From the NCBI GenBank assembly GCA_035048495.1, contig CM068541.1, positions 4,719,929-4,783,928 on the forward strand: DNA of 64,000 bases, given 5' to 3'. The notes under the pieces were generated by a model. That model was not told the DNA's origin. It made no database searches and saw only the letters and a program-made list of their open reading frames with translations. Position numbers and translations under genes: made by a program. The stretch is from Euptelea pleiosperma. Its lineage: Eukaryota > Streptophyta > Magnoliopsida > Ranunculales > Eupteleaceae. Positions 1 through 11,833 of the stretch are shown here, in pieces (position 1 is the stretch's first letter; every line of letters begins with the position of its first letter).

Positions 1-191
1 TCTGAGGGTGAATACAATGTTTACGTACTTCATTGGTCAGACAGAGAGAGAAGTGTGAGAGCGACCAAAGAGACAATTATTTTTTATAGAAAAACTCGAG
101 CCCGAGGAAAGCGAAAGGCTAAAGGGTGAAGAAGGCTATGGAAGTAGGAAGATAGGGTGATCCAACGTTCAATAATAGTTACCCCGTGGAG

Positions 192-596
192 GAGTAAAAC
201 TTGTGTCACAAGATGTTGTGACCGAACACGGTCACAGCACTCAATACGAGCCACGTGGTATACTATTAGAGGACAACGACTGTATGGATGTTTGGGCAGT
301 CCCTCGGTGGACTAGTACACAAAAAATCAGCTTGATTAGTGATTTCTAACTGATTTATTGAAGTTATTTTCATGGGTTGATTTTAACAGTAGGAATTTGA
401 GCATTATTGAGCGTTATTTGGGTGCATAAATCCAAAGGTTGTAAATCACTAATCAGGCTGATTTTTGGTTTGTAGGTCCACCGAGGGACTGGTCAAACAT
501 CCATACGGTCAAAGATCTCTGATAATGTGCCACGTTGCTCGTATTGAGTGCTGTGACCGTGTTCCATCACAACATCTTGTGACACAAGTTTTACTC
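192..596. mobile_element. Mutator-like MITE with 9-bp target duplication
   Basis: A 405-bp non-coding element with near-perfect terminal inverted repeats starting GAGTAAAACTTGTGTCACAA and ending with the reverse complement. It is flanked on both sides by CCCGTGGAG (183-191 and 597-605), a 9-bp target duplication of the kind Mutator-type transposases leave. The inner part is a palindromic copy of family P (arms with the motif gatgtttgg and cctgattagtgatttct). There is no transposase, so it is non-autonomous. Confidence 0.85.
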
Positions 597-714
597 CCCG
601 TGGAGTACTCCGGAAGGTGCCATCGTGTCAATTTTTCTCATCAGACTAAATTGTACTGCTCATGCCACAAAACTTTTAATTACATAATTCAAATAATAAG
701 AATATGGTTTGCAC

Positions 715-2563
715 CAAGGTTTAAAAGGGGCCGTTATAACTGCATAACGGGTTCTGGGCGTTGCTGTTTTATCCGTTATAATGAACATTGCTAAAAACGG
801 GAAAAAATGAAAAAAAAAAAAAAATGGACTGTAACGAAAAATAACGGATCTAGAAAAATATATTTTATTATATGCCTAAATAATGGGCATTATATTCGTT
901 ATAGCGAAAAGTAATAGATTTATAACGGAAAAGACCCGAAGAGAAAGTTTAATATTTTTCTCTTAGAGAACCTTAAATAGGATCTCTTAGATAACCTTAA
1001 ATAGGAGAGAAAACCCAAAGAGATCGGCAAATATTATTCTTTTAGATAAATACCTCTGTGTGATGAGGGGGTTTGGCCGAACCCTTGTTCATTAGAAATA
1101 AAAATAAAATTATAAAAAAGATTCTAAAAAGTCTAAACTCCAAAATACATTCATTTATAGATACTAAATTTTTTATTTCAATTGAATTGTGACCCATAAT
1201 ACTGTGAGTTGAAATTAATTCTTGAACTAGATCCATAGTAATGAGTAGGGTCGATCTGGAGCTGATTAATATCGAAATCAAAATAATTTTCTAGTAAGGG
1301 TTGTTAATGCAGACTTTTCTCGGTTTATGTATTAGTAGATAATCAATCACTAAGATAGAGAATCAAAGAAGAAAATTGCAATGTAACTACTAAATGAAAT
1401 TAACTAAGTAAATAGTAGAAGTGTACCCGAACAATCGTAGTAGATAACCAATAGTTGATTGAAGAAATTATAAACACAGAGATCAAGCACTTATTGGTGA
1501 AAAAATGGCTGAGGCACGCGTTGCACGCGCTGTCCTAAAGCAAATTTCGTCACTACAATTCGAAGGTGTTGCTGTTAGTTGGTCGGCGACTACTCCCAAG
1601 ATTCAACAGTCCACTGAAAAAATGCAGCACTCCAAACTCTTTAGTCTATTAAACTTATAGTGGAACCTCAAATAATATTTAAAAAAAACTTCGTAAAAAG
1701 AGAGAAAATAGTAATATTTGTTGTTTAACATCTTCTCTGCGTCTCTTTATATAGAGGTGGGGAGGTAACTGTTTGGATCTTATTAAAAATTTGAAACGGT
1801 CACAAAATTCAATGTACTAAAATCTATGTTGATTACAAAATATTTTGAAAATAAAACATAAAACTCATATACGAAAACCAACGGTCCAAATAATAATACT
1901 TGGCTTTTTAAGTTCAAGTCCAAGTCCCAAGTCCAAAGATTTGTAGACACTATTACCAAGGTTTCAAAGGGGCCGTTTATAACTGCTTAATAGGTTCGTG
2001 ACATTACCATTTTTCCATTATAACGACCGTTATAATTAACTACCATCACTAAAAACGAAAAAGATGGGGAAAACATGAAAAAATGTAATGAAAAATAACA
2101 TAAAATAACGAAACATAACAGATATGGAAAAATAGTTTTTATAACATGCTTAAATAGCAGGCGTTATATTCGTTATAAAGGAAAATAATCTATTTATAGG
2201 AAAAAATAATAGTATTTTTATTAGTTTGTTAAACAATGGACCTTATTTCCCAAAAAAAGAGATTTAACGGTTTTAATGGCCGTTATTTTAAAATAACAAC
2301 CAATTTTTTTTTTTTAAATAATGGCCATTTTTGAAACATATAACCAAACTCAAAGACCAAATTAAAAATATTTAGTGAAATTTTTTATTTTCAAAATTAC
2401 CTTCATTATGATAATATAATGCCATATTTTCATTACAAGGACCATTATTTTAAAAATGGCTGTTATACCGAAAATCTGCTTTTCCCACATAATGTAACAG
2501 GGTGTTAGCGTTACCGTTGCAATGGCCATTATTTTCGTTATAACGGCTGTTTTTTAAACCATG
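715..2563. mobile_element. hAT-like MITE composite (two left ends, one right end)
   Basis: A left end (CAAGGTTTAAAAGGGGCC) starts at 715 and a matching right end (TTTTTTAAACCATG) finishes at 2563. The flanks are GTTTGCAC and GTTTGCAG, 7 of 8 bases alike, as expected for a hAT-type 8-bp duplication. A second left end (CAAGGTTTCAAAGGGGCC) begins at 1957, and the stretch after it repeats that after 715. The segment may be one element carrying an internal duplication, or one element inside another. A 22-bp direct repeat (tcttagagaaccttaaatag and variant) lies near 961-1004. Nothing coding was seen. Confidence 0.55.
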
Positions 2564-2829
2564 GTTTGCAGTTTGCACTTTGACCCATTCGTAACTGGGG
2601 CTCCATAAGGTCATACTCATTTATCACGACCCTTTTTAGAAATTTTTTTTTTTTAATCCTGGGACTTTTTGAACCCTTCTTAAGGTCTTCCGGACCCACA
2701 TCACCTGCTACGTGGACTATGGTCTCACACTCACAAGATCCGACGGAAACAATTTAGCCTGTGGAGAACTTCTCCCTGTGGAGATGTGGAACACACAAAA
2801 ATGCACTATGGCCCACTACATGACATGAC

Positions 2830-3110
2830 ATACCTACACACCAAAAGTCAGCTTGATTGATGATCTATAGCCACATTCAATCTGAGTATCCGAAGAAATA
2901 TTCGGCTAGAAATCACCCCATAAAAAACATTTCAATTCAACGTCTAGAGATCGCCAATCAGGTTGATTGTTGGTTAGTGGGCCTCAAAGAGCGGCCTAGT
3001 GGCACAGTTTTATATGTTCCACGGTGTCTATCCACGTGGCACACTCTTCGAGACCACTAGGGAATTGGATGTTTATCACAACCACAAATCAATCTGATTG
3101 GTGAGTTCTA
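2830..3110. repeat. Foldback MITE family P, diverged copies
   Basis: The stretch contains the family hallmarks in both orientations: cacaccaaaagtcagcttgat, then aatcaggttgattgttggt, then a further left arm with ccacgtggcacactctt and cacaaatcaatctgattgg. It looks like one decayed copy followed by half of another. Confidence 0.6.
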
Positions 3111-3119
3111 ACCGTTGGA

Positions 3120-3600
3120 TTAGAGACCAGCAGCAGCAGTTTTATCCATGGGAAATCATGGTCCAATTCTCCACTACCCACCCGGGCCACCCTCTACTCC
3201 CTCCGCAGTCCGCACACGGCTCAAACGCTGCCTTGAGCCTATGTTTGGAAAGGGCGTCCGGCGCGGCACCATCGGCTCCCACCACGTCCTCAACATTGCC
3301 TCCGCTGCCTCCATATCAACAGTCCGCACTACCTGCTCGATTGCAAGCCAATGAGATTGACGCAATTTCTAGGGCTTGATGAGAAAGGGCAGATTGCGAC
3401 ACTCGGAGAGAAGTCGTACCTCACAGAAGCTATGCTGAATTTGAGATTCGAGGTTCATCAGAGATGGAGACCGAATGCGGTGGTTTTCGAGGTCTTTAGC
3501 AAATTCTTCGAATGACTGGCCATGTTTATTGTTCAAGCTGTTGTCCGCCACTGCTGAGATTGATTGCTTCGAGGTAAAACCATAGTTAATTCAACACATT
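3120..3600 (+). other. GC-richer, gene-like stretch of unknown identity
   Basis: Base composition rises here relative to the AT-rich surroundings, and two overlapping frames stay open over 3148-3379. A further + frame from about 3371 runs 49 codons to a TGA at 3513. None resembles a family I recognise, no splice-supported gene could be built, and the frames disagree with each other. It may be an old captured exon or an unannotated 5' exon. Confidence 0.25.
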
Positions 3601-4780
3601 TTTTGTGTGGAATTAAGCGAGAAATCAGACCATTTTTTGGTAATCTTCTTCTTAGATTGACAGAAATTAGCCCATAGTTAGATTGTGTTCTTTGTAATTC
3701 GATCTTATATGGATGAAAGACTCAGTTTTGGTATGCAAATTCCTTAACACAGAAACCAGTATTATTCGCCTGATTTGCTCATTAAGCTTACATGAGTAGC
3801 ATGTGTCGAAAACTTGTAAAACCAAGATGACTTAAAGTCACATCCAATTTGGATGAAATTTAAGCCCTTGATCAAGTTAGAGAATCCCTTTTCAAGTAGG
3901 TTGGACAACTTAATGGGTATATAAACCTTGAGAAGGCTCACTTCAAGACTTAACTCACTTATACGTATGTTTAGTCATATGTAACAATGACATGACACTT
4001 TTAGGGTTTTTTGTTGTATCAACGTAGATACGTATGCAACTCTCCAGACACACATCTTGATACGTACAGCCATGTCACCTTTTATTTTGATGATTTTCTA
4101 GGGAAAACAATGATTTCTAAAAGAGGGCTGGTGTGTTTCATCCTCTATACAATGCTTTATTAAGTTGTTAAGCACAATATCATTATTTGATAGTCTTCCT
4201 TCTTAAATCTGCTTATATTTATTAAGTTATTGAATAGCTCTATGGTTTGTGGAAATGTTTTTTTTTTTTTACTTCTCAAATTATTTTCTTTATCCTTGTT
4301 TTAAAAAACTTTTTTGATTTAAATATTACATCGTAATGCATGTGTACAAACATGTTTGCGCATCAGGATTCTCAAAGTCATTGTTACATAGGTTAGTTTA
4401 GAAATTTTTGATGTTAACCAAGAAGGCATTGGTTGAAGAAATAGGGGTTTTAGGATTTTTTGTTAGAAAAGGGGTTATTTGGGGTTTCTTTTATAACAAG
4501 GGCATTTTAAGTATTTTTGGTAGAATGAAGGGCAAGGATTTAGGTGGGAGATCAATGGTTGGGATTGATATTTGGGTTAAGGCCGTAGGTTTATTTAGGG
4601 GACATGTGCACAATATGGTGCGCACGTCCCTCCTTTCTTCACTTATATTCGTTGGGTTTTCATAAATTACAGAATTGCCACTAATAAGTGGTAAAACAAA
4701 AAAACACAAAAATATCCTTAAAACAATTTTATCTAATAAATAAACTCTAACTACCTTTACTAACTCTCTCCCTCAAGCTG
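3601..4780. other. AT-rich spacer
   Basis: No gene, RNA or clear repeat ends were seen. An 85-codon + frame at 4408-4665 has no family resemblance and lies in low-complexity G/T-rich sequence. It abuts the 3' end of the copia relic and may include decayed LTR. Confidence 0.3.
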
Positions 4781-7370
4781 AAGCATAGATATCATCCCTG
4801 CCCGATTTGAAACCAAACCTATTTGTCGTGTCCTTATTTAACATCTTGGTGAATATATAGCAATATGCTTCTGAGATGATACATATGGAGTAGAAATCTC
4901 ATAACTTGATATCTTTCCTTTGACGAAGTGGTAGTCAACTTCTATATGCTTCGTCCTTTCATGAAACACATGATTACTAGCTATTTGTATAACGGCTTAA
5001 TTGTCACAATAAAGTTTAACTAGCTCTTTAAACGGTATCCCAAATTCGTGCAATAGATTTCTCAACCACACAAGCTCGCATGTGGTGTGAGCCATGGTAC
5101 GATGCTTTATTTCAACACTTGACTTGGTGACAATGTTTTTTTTTTATTTTTTACTTTTCCAAGTAACCAGATTTCTACCTATAAATGTACAGTACCTCGT
5201 ACTTGACTTCCTATCTGAAGGAGATCTAGCCCAATCTACATAAGTGTACACTTCAACATTTATGTGACCATTCTTCTTGTATTGAATACCACGTTTAGGT
5301 GCTCCTTTTAAATACTTGAGAATTCTAATGACAACTTCCATATGTGGAGCTCTAGGACTAGGAGAGTGCCTGAATTGATTGATGACACTCATAGCATAAT
5401 GTCAAGACATGTGATCGTCAAGTAAATGAGATTTCCAACTTATATTCGATACCCTCCAAGATCACTTAAAAGTTCGCCTTGATCAATAGTCAACTTATGG
5501 TTTGAATCCGCGGGAGTGTCCACTGGTTTAGATCCTAATAGATATGTCTCAGTAAAAAGATCCATAACGTACTTCCGCTATAATAGGTTCATGCCAAGTT
5601 TGAATCTTGTTACCTTTATGCTGAAGAAATATCGAAGTGGACCCAAATCCTTGGTGTAAAAGTCCTTACAGAGGTGATTTTTCAAAACTTCAAAAACTTT
5701 TGTATCACTTTTCGTGACTACAATGTCATCCGCATAAACTACAAGACTAGTAATACCATTCGCTGCTCGTTTGAATAATTCTGAATGGTCTGCATTACTT
5801 AAACATGAGCAACCACAACCTTACTTGAATTTATCGAATCAGGTTCTAGGAGATTGTTTTAGTCCATTGATGGACTTCTTTAATTGACACGCCATATCTG
5901 ACTCCCCCTGAGCAACAAATCCACGAGGATGCTCCATATATACTTCCTCAGACAAGTTACAATGCAAAAAAGCATTCTTAACATCCAATTGAAATAATGG
6001 CCAAGAGAAGGTCTCAGAATAGTCTATTCGATGGGTATGAGTATAACTTTTTAAGTCTTTCAATTGTACCATATGAATTTTGCTTCACATTATAGACCCA
6101 ACGACACCCAAGAACTCTTTTTTCCAGTAAGAAAAACATTTTAACTTCCAAATGTCATTTATATGTAGGTCTGCCATCTGATCTTCTATCCAAAGTGAGA
6201 CATGGCTTCATTGTGAGAAACCAAAAGAAGAAGAGAGGACATAAAAAAAAAAGTAAAGTGTTGGAAACCAAAAGACAAGGATCAAATGACACAATTCAAA
6301 ATTGGATGCTCAACACACAAGCGTTTACTTTTTCGAAGAGCAACTGGAAGATTACTCATTGTCTCCTGGTGGATAACTAGATCTTCAGACGGCAAGGTCG
6401 AGGATGGAGGAGCCCAAGGAGGTGGATCTCTAGTAGTACCTTGCAGATAGTTCCTAGTATAGACATGCGTAGTGTTAGTAGGTGAAGATGGAACAACAGG
6501 AGAGGTATGGTGATAGACGTGAACACGGGAAAATATGCAACAATAGAAGAAGGGATAGCCACAAACTCAAATATAGGATCCCGTTGATATACCTCAACTG
6601 AGTGAAATGGGGTAGTTTCAAAGAAAGTTAAATCAACACATGGATTGTTTCTTTAAGGGAGGGTTATAACCGCGATACCTTTTTGTGTTTTTGAATACTC
6701 CAAAAATATACATATAATAGCATGTGCATCGACTTTGTCATTCCCATCCTCGAGTTTGTGAACAAAACATATATAGTCAAATTCTTTGGGTGGTAGCATG
6801 GTTTAAAATCTCGTTTCAGAGGAATGTATCAGTCAAATGAAAAACTGAGACAAACTCTGAAACGAAATGAAACATTCCCGAGATATTGAAAAAATGACGA
6901 AATAGGCAAAACATTCCGAAACTTTCCAAAATATTGCGAAACATTACCCAAATCATGAAATCATATTTTTCTCTATTTCGAGACACACTGAAACATTACG
7001 AAACAATGCAAAAACATTACGAAACGAAACAAAACATATGAAACATTGAATGTTTCGGTTCAGTTCCCTTAAATTCCGAAATGTTTCCTACAAAACATTA
7101 CGAAATTTTAAACCATGGGTGGTAGAGAAAAACTATCAACTTTGCAAAATAGGACAGTGAAAGGAGATTTTCCACTCAATAAAGGAGGGCATTCCATTAA
7201 TTAGGTAGCAAGCAATGAGAATGACATCACTCCATAAATGTTTGGGTACATTCATTTATAACAGCAAAGCCTGTCAAACCTCAATAAATGTCTGTTTTTC
7301 CTTTAAGCTACTCTATTTTGTTGAGGTGTATGACTACATGAAGTTTGATGCAGAATTGTCCGGCAAAAAA
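4780..7370 (-). pseudogene. Ty1-copia retrotransposon relic (integrase, RT, RNase H)
   Basis: Reading on -, the order is integrase C-terminal part (about 7370-6580), a variable linker, reverse transcriptase (about 6180-5400) and RNase H (about 5390-4900). Recognisable blocks are QLDVKNAFLH followed by EEVYME and LKKSINGLKQSP in RT (5839-6072), the DRKSSTRYCTFIGRN and WKSKK blocks of RNase H (5144-5392), and VWLRNLLHEFGIP with the neighbouring CDN and TKHIEVDYHFVKGK (about 4915-5080). Stops (for example CAA to TAA after CDN) and frameshifts make it inactive. A hAT-like MITE splits the integrase at 6797-7117. No intact LTRs were identified. Confidence 0.85.
6797..7117. mobile_element. hAT-like MITE inside copia integrase
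   Basis: A 321-bp element with perfect inverted ends CATGGTTTAAAAT / ATTTTAAACCATG. It is flanked by the 8-bp duplication GGTGGTAG at 6789-6796 and 7118-7125. Removing it in thought rejoins the integrase peptide (LPPKEFDYICFVHK), which confirms both boundaries and the order of events. The interior is a degenerate array of gaaacatt-like words. Confidence 0.85.
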
Positions 7371-8425
7371 ATGTGAATTGTCCATTGAAGAAGTCATTAT
7401 ACTGGATGGTAACGAAACTTTCAATCGCCCAGCAAATGTTCCTCGTATTTTTTATTCATTACTCTATAATGCTAATTATCTGTGCATTGCTGTTTTTTCT
7501 TTACCGTGATTCCATTACTGCAAGTATAGACAGAACGAAAATCAGCTGTATATATTTGCAGATGATTGTGTGCATTGCTGTTTTTCGTCTGCAAATATAT
7601 ACAGCTAATTTGCATGCGGAGGAGATAAGATATGTGTTCAAGTTGAAATTAATTCAGAAAATTGAACTTTGTGATAGTAAAAGCTGAGAGAGACTAGTCT
7701 GCAAAACGTGTACAGGCTCTTAAGTATGCAAACGTTGTCTACACTGTCGGATGCCATGACGGCAGTCATTTCACTGTTTTTAGAGAGGTCTAATTTTAAA
7801 AATTTAAAAACACTCTTTTCAAGATGTATTCGATAGTGCTGCTAACATTTGCATACTTGCGCACGTTGTGTCAGGCTAATTTTTTTTCGCAAAAGGCACA
7901 TTGTCCATATCAAATGTCATATATAAATCTTGTTTGTTATATAGGAAAATTTTGGACTAATGTCTTAGAGATCTGATGTAGATAGATAAATCTTGTGTGT
8001 AATGTGTAGGAAAAATTTGGATTAATGCTCTTAGAGATTTCACATAGATATTAAATACTACCTTAAATTTTTTGTGTAAAAATAAATCTCTGATATACAA
8101 CCTTTTTTTGTTTTTTTGGTAATCATTGATATACAACCTCAATAACATTAGTGAAACATGATTTGGGTTCGAAACAGGTGCTACAATGGTAAAGAATTGG
8201 GATCCCTATGTTTGAATTACATGGTTCAACACCAAATCACACTACCTTTTATGAAAGAAATTTTTTTTGTCATAGTTGCTCCAATTGTTAGAGCCTACCT
8301 TCTGCAAAGCCTCTTTAGTTGAAGCTAGAATCATCAAAGACATAATTCAAGAGTACTGCAAGCCTTCGGGCCAAGAAATTAAACACCAAAAATCTAGGAT
8401 CATGTTTTGCAGAAATCTTCATAGA
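7371..8425. other. AT-rich spacer with short hairpin and direct repeats
   Basis: No gene was recognised. A perfect 19-bp inverted repeat (7544-7562 with 7588-7606) brackets a 25-nt loop. A direct repeat of tgtgcattgctgttttt occurs near 7480 and 7568. Around 7940-8060 a sequence of about 50 bp ending in cttagagat is repeated in diverged form. Confidence 0.4.
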
Positions 8426-8429
8426 AAAC

Positions 8430-8785
8430 ACAAAAACCATTTTCTTTCATCTTGAATATCAAAAACATCTCTGTGTCTGGAAACTATCCCTTAGAGATTG
8501 GAAAAGCCAAAACCAAAAACCAAAACTTTCAATCGTGTTCTTAGGAAGATGGAAACTCTTTTCAGGAGGTGGAAGGCTAAGTTCTTATCCCAAGCTGGTA
8601 GAGCTACATTGATTAAGACAATTGCGAATGCAACTCCTATTTACCAAATGTCAAGTTTTTTTGTTTCAAGACTCCATTAACAATAACTTATGGTAGAGCA
8701 ACCATGTTAAGAAGAAAAAGATGCACACCATTAGCTGGGAAATATTGTACCTAGGAATATGGGGAACTGCCATTAGATCCAATTA
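8430..8785 (+). pseudogene. LINE reverse transcriptase fragment
   Basis: The + frame from 8498 to 8680 carries the conserved post-RT block WKAKFLSQAGRATLIKT followed by PIYQMSSFF, typical of plant LINE (non-LTR) reverse transcriptases. After a frameshift the homology continues to about 8785 (HVKKKKMHTISWEIL, as in the block before LGGLGIR). Upstream and downstream domains are missing, so it is an isolated relic. Confidence 0.8.
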
Positions 8786-9059
8786 GGTCCAATTTATGTG
8801 GACCTAAGTAAACACACTATCACATGGGTCTTGACATATGGTCAATATATGTGGGCCGTACTTATATTCGATGTGCACCCAATCAATGCTCATTAATCGA
8901 GGTAATACATATCAATCATACATGTACTGATCACGCATATGGAGCTCTGTCAATATATGTTAGCGCTCGTTTGTTGAAATATTATTAGGTGAGAAATTTT
9001 ATCCTGAGGGACGCTCTTGTTGCGGCATTGTGGGACATGTAAAAACGTGCCTGCCACAA

Positions 9060-9262
9060 TCTTCAAGCCCACTGATGGCATGGATGTTTGGCCCACCCCA
9101 TGATGAACCTAGAGAACAAAGTAAGCCTGATTTTCAAGCATTTTATTTTTTGGGTTGATTTTATTCCAGTATTATTTTGGGTACTCAAATCCAACGACTA
9201 GAATTCACCAATCACGTTGATTTCTGATGTGCAGGTTTACCAAGTGGACCAAACATCACTAT
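9060..9262. repeat. Foldback MITE family P, partial
   Basis: The left arm (ggcatggatgtttggcccac) and right arm (aattcaccaatcacgttgat) face each other around a centre with gggttgattttattcc. The outer ends are eroded. Confidence 0.65.
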
Positions 9263-9630
9263 GGTATAAGTGTGATTCATCCTTTGGTTTTTTTTTTACC
9301 CCTTTCCCTTTCATACAAACGTTTTCCCTTCATCCAAGACCTTTACTTCCGCAAGAAATACTCCTGTTTCAAAGTTGTTTGTGTTTCTACGTCTGTTATA
9401 CCTCACTTGTCCCTGTTTTTCCATTTCGAGACTTCTTTCAGTATCTTAGGACTTGTTTGGATGCTCGGTTCTTGTGTGATGATTTATCATTTCTGTCAAG
9501 CAAGCAATATAAGTGTCTCAAAAAGAATATCCCTATTCACTCCAAAAACACAAAAGCGTGCCTTATGGTAGATAAGCATATTTTACAAACCCATAATTCT
9601 AGCAATTCTAAAAGGATATAGCTATTAAGC
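9263..9630. other. Pyrimidine-rich spacer
   Basis: Two overlapping + frames are open here, but the sequence is C/T-rich and neither peptide resembles a family. There is no splice or promoter evidence. I regard it as non-coding. Confidence 0.4.
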
Positions 9631-9631
9631 C

Positions 9632-9920
9632 TATGAGCCATGCGGCACACTCAGAGACCATTGATCATATGGATGTTTGGACCATCCCTAGCTGGCTTAC
9701 ATAAATTCAACCTGATTAGTAATTTCTATTCATTGGATTAGAGTCTTTTCAATGATTTATTTTTAACCATGGATTTCTAGCATTATTTGAAGTACTTGGA
9801 TCCAAAGGTTAGAAATCACTAATCAAGCTAATTTTTGGTTTGTAGGTCTATCTAGGGATGGGTCAAAAATCCATACAGTCAATAGTCTCTGTGAGTGTGC
9901 CACCTGGCTCACACTGTCAT
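9632..9920. repeat. Foldback MITE family P
   Basis: An almost complete copy. The left arm runs gagccatgcggcacactcag and atggatgtttggaccatccc; the right arm has ggtctatctagggatgggtc and gtgtgccacctggctcacac. The centre is gatttatttttaaccatgga. Confidence 0.75.
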
Positions 9921-10465
9921 CTGTCATCAACATTGATGATGGACCTCCTACGTGATCAACGTTGAACATTAATGAGCACCATGTCAACCCTGTGCCCCAA
10001 CCCCAGTTTTGGCTTTGAAGTAGCAATAGATGATTTGCTATTTGTGGATGATTTAGTGCTATTGTAAGACAAATTATGAAAATAATGGAATGGTAAGTAA
10101 TTAAATAACTAGCAAAGGTTGTATTGAAAATAAGAATTATGGCATGAAAAAGTAATTAAGGTGTTAGTAGGGAGATGTATTAAAAATATAATTATGACAT
10201 GAGAATGGGTAGGAATTGTTAACATCGCTCTTGGTAGAGAGCATTTAATACACTAATTGTGGAAGGCGTGCCTGAACCCAAGTTTTGGCTTTATAATAGT
10301 AATAGATGTGTCTCAATCTCATTCAAACTTCTTAAGCTATATTTCCAACACCAATGAGCCTACTAGTTGTCAAGAAGCTAATACTCAATCAGTATGGAAA
10401 AATCCCTGAAGGAGGATCTCTGAGCCTTGTTGAGAACAATACCTAGAATATTGTTAGATTATCAA
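9921..10465. other. AT-rich spacer
   Basis: No gene or repeat ends were recognised. The phrase ttttggctttg(t)a(a)..tagcaatagatg occurs twice (about 10006 and 10285), suggesting an old local duplication. Confidence 0.3.
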
Positions 10466-10469
10466 AAGG

Positions 10470-11240
10470 CAAAACTGTGGGATGCCAATAAGTGTATAAA
10501 GTTAAATATAACCGTGATGGAACTGTTGAGAGGCATAAAACACGGTTAGTTGCTAAGGGGTTTGCACAGACATATGGAGTAGATTGTAAGGAAATGTTTG
10601 CTTCGGTTGCAAAAATGAATCTTTTTCGGGTACTTCTATCAGTAGTTATTAATTAGGGTTGACCATTATCTTAAATGAATATTAAAACTTCTGTGTTACA
10701 TGAAAAATTATAACAAGTGTACATGAGTCTTACCACCAAGACACCCTCAAAGTCTCAGGAGGGTTTAGTCTGCAAGTTGAATAAAGCTCTTTATATATTG
10801 AAGTAGTCATCTTGAGCACGGTATGCCAAATTTTGCTCTGTGTAGCCAATTCTTCTCTATTTGTTAAGAAAGGTGCTCCCTACACTTTTGTTGTCTTGGT
10901 ATATGTGGATGGCATTATTATAGGGGACGATCAAAATGAAGTGGTAAAGCTCATCGAAGATTTGAGAATCTTAAAATATTTTTTGGGAATAGAAATTGCC
11001 TACTCAAGAAAGGGTTTATTTCTTAATCAAAGAAAGAATGTTTTAGACTTGCTACAGGAAACAAGAAAGCTTGCAAGCCTGCAGAAACTCCTATCGATAG
11101 TGGGAGTAAAATCTAGGGTGGATGGAGAATTATTTTATGACATCGATCAATTTTTTAGATTAGTTGGCCACTTGATTTATCTAACCCTCACTCAACCTGT
11201 CATGTTGCAGTTGGCATCATGACAAGGTCGACCGGAGCAA
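10470..11240 (+). pseudogene. Ty1-copia reverse transcriptase fragment
   Basis: On +, with several frameshifts, the sequence shows the start of copia RT (VERHKTRLVAKGFAQTYGVD at about 10529-10586). The active-site region is decayed (VLVYVDG instead of the usual YVDD, 10886-10910). The RT end follows with LKYFLGIEIAYS, then LNQRKNVLDLL, then VGHLIYLT (to about 11190). It breaks off before RNase H. Its orientation is opposite to the copia relic at 4.8-7.4 kb, so it is a separate insertion. Confidence 0.8.
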
Positions 11241-11833
11241 CTTGAAAATTGAGGGATATGGTGACAATTTAGCTTGATTTTTAGTCTTTTAGGACAAATA
11301 AAGGGAATCTTAGTCCTCATCAAGATTTGGGGGGACGGGGTTAAAGTTTTCGACGACGGTTAAAAAAAACAATCACATGTTGGAATATGCTAATATAGCA
11401 GACCTTTTAGTGGGGTACTGCAAAAATACCCAGTTTTAGAATTCCAAAATCGTTGGGATGTTAATGGGCCGAAATGGCTCACTTTTACTTTTGGCCCATA
11501 CCACCACCATGAGCTGGGTTTGGATTGCATTATAGGCTCATCGGGCTAGGTAGGGCTTGATTCTAGAGGATGATAACTAATCGAGCAGCTTCGGGCCTGA
11601 TAGGCTAGGCCCATTAGTCCTGATGGATCTCTTGTTTTGGGCTGAGCTCAGGCTTATAGATATATTCATGGGTCAAGCTTGGGTAGAACATACTAGGCCA
11701 ATGTCTGGCTTGGGCTATGCTAATAGTTTTGTGGGGCCGTAGCAACGCATACATAGGCCTGCCCCATTAGTAAATTTTGGCCTTTTTTGAAGAAAAAAAA
11801 AAATACAAATGGCAAAGGACAGTTAGTCACAAA
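11241..11833. other. Spacer with GGCC-rich degenerate repeats
   Basis: No gene was recognised. Words such as gggctaggtagggc and gataggctaggccca recur loosely, suggesting a decayed repeat. Confidence 0.25.

Noticed and set aside
465..794. 109-codon + frame at the left end
   Set aside because: It crosses the end of a MITE and starts at TTG; no family resemblance.
9217..9621. Two overlapping frames of 114 and 134 codons
   Set aside because: C/T-rich low-complexity sequence starting inside a family P arm; no conserved domain.
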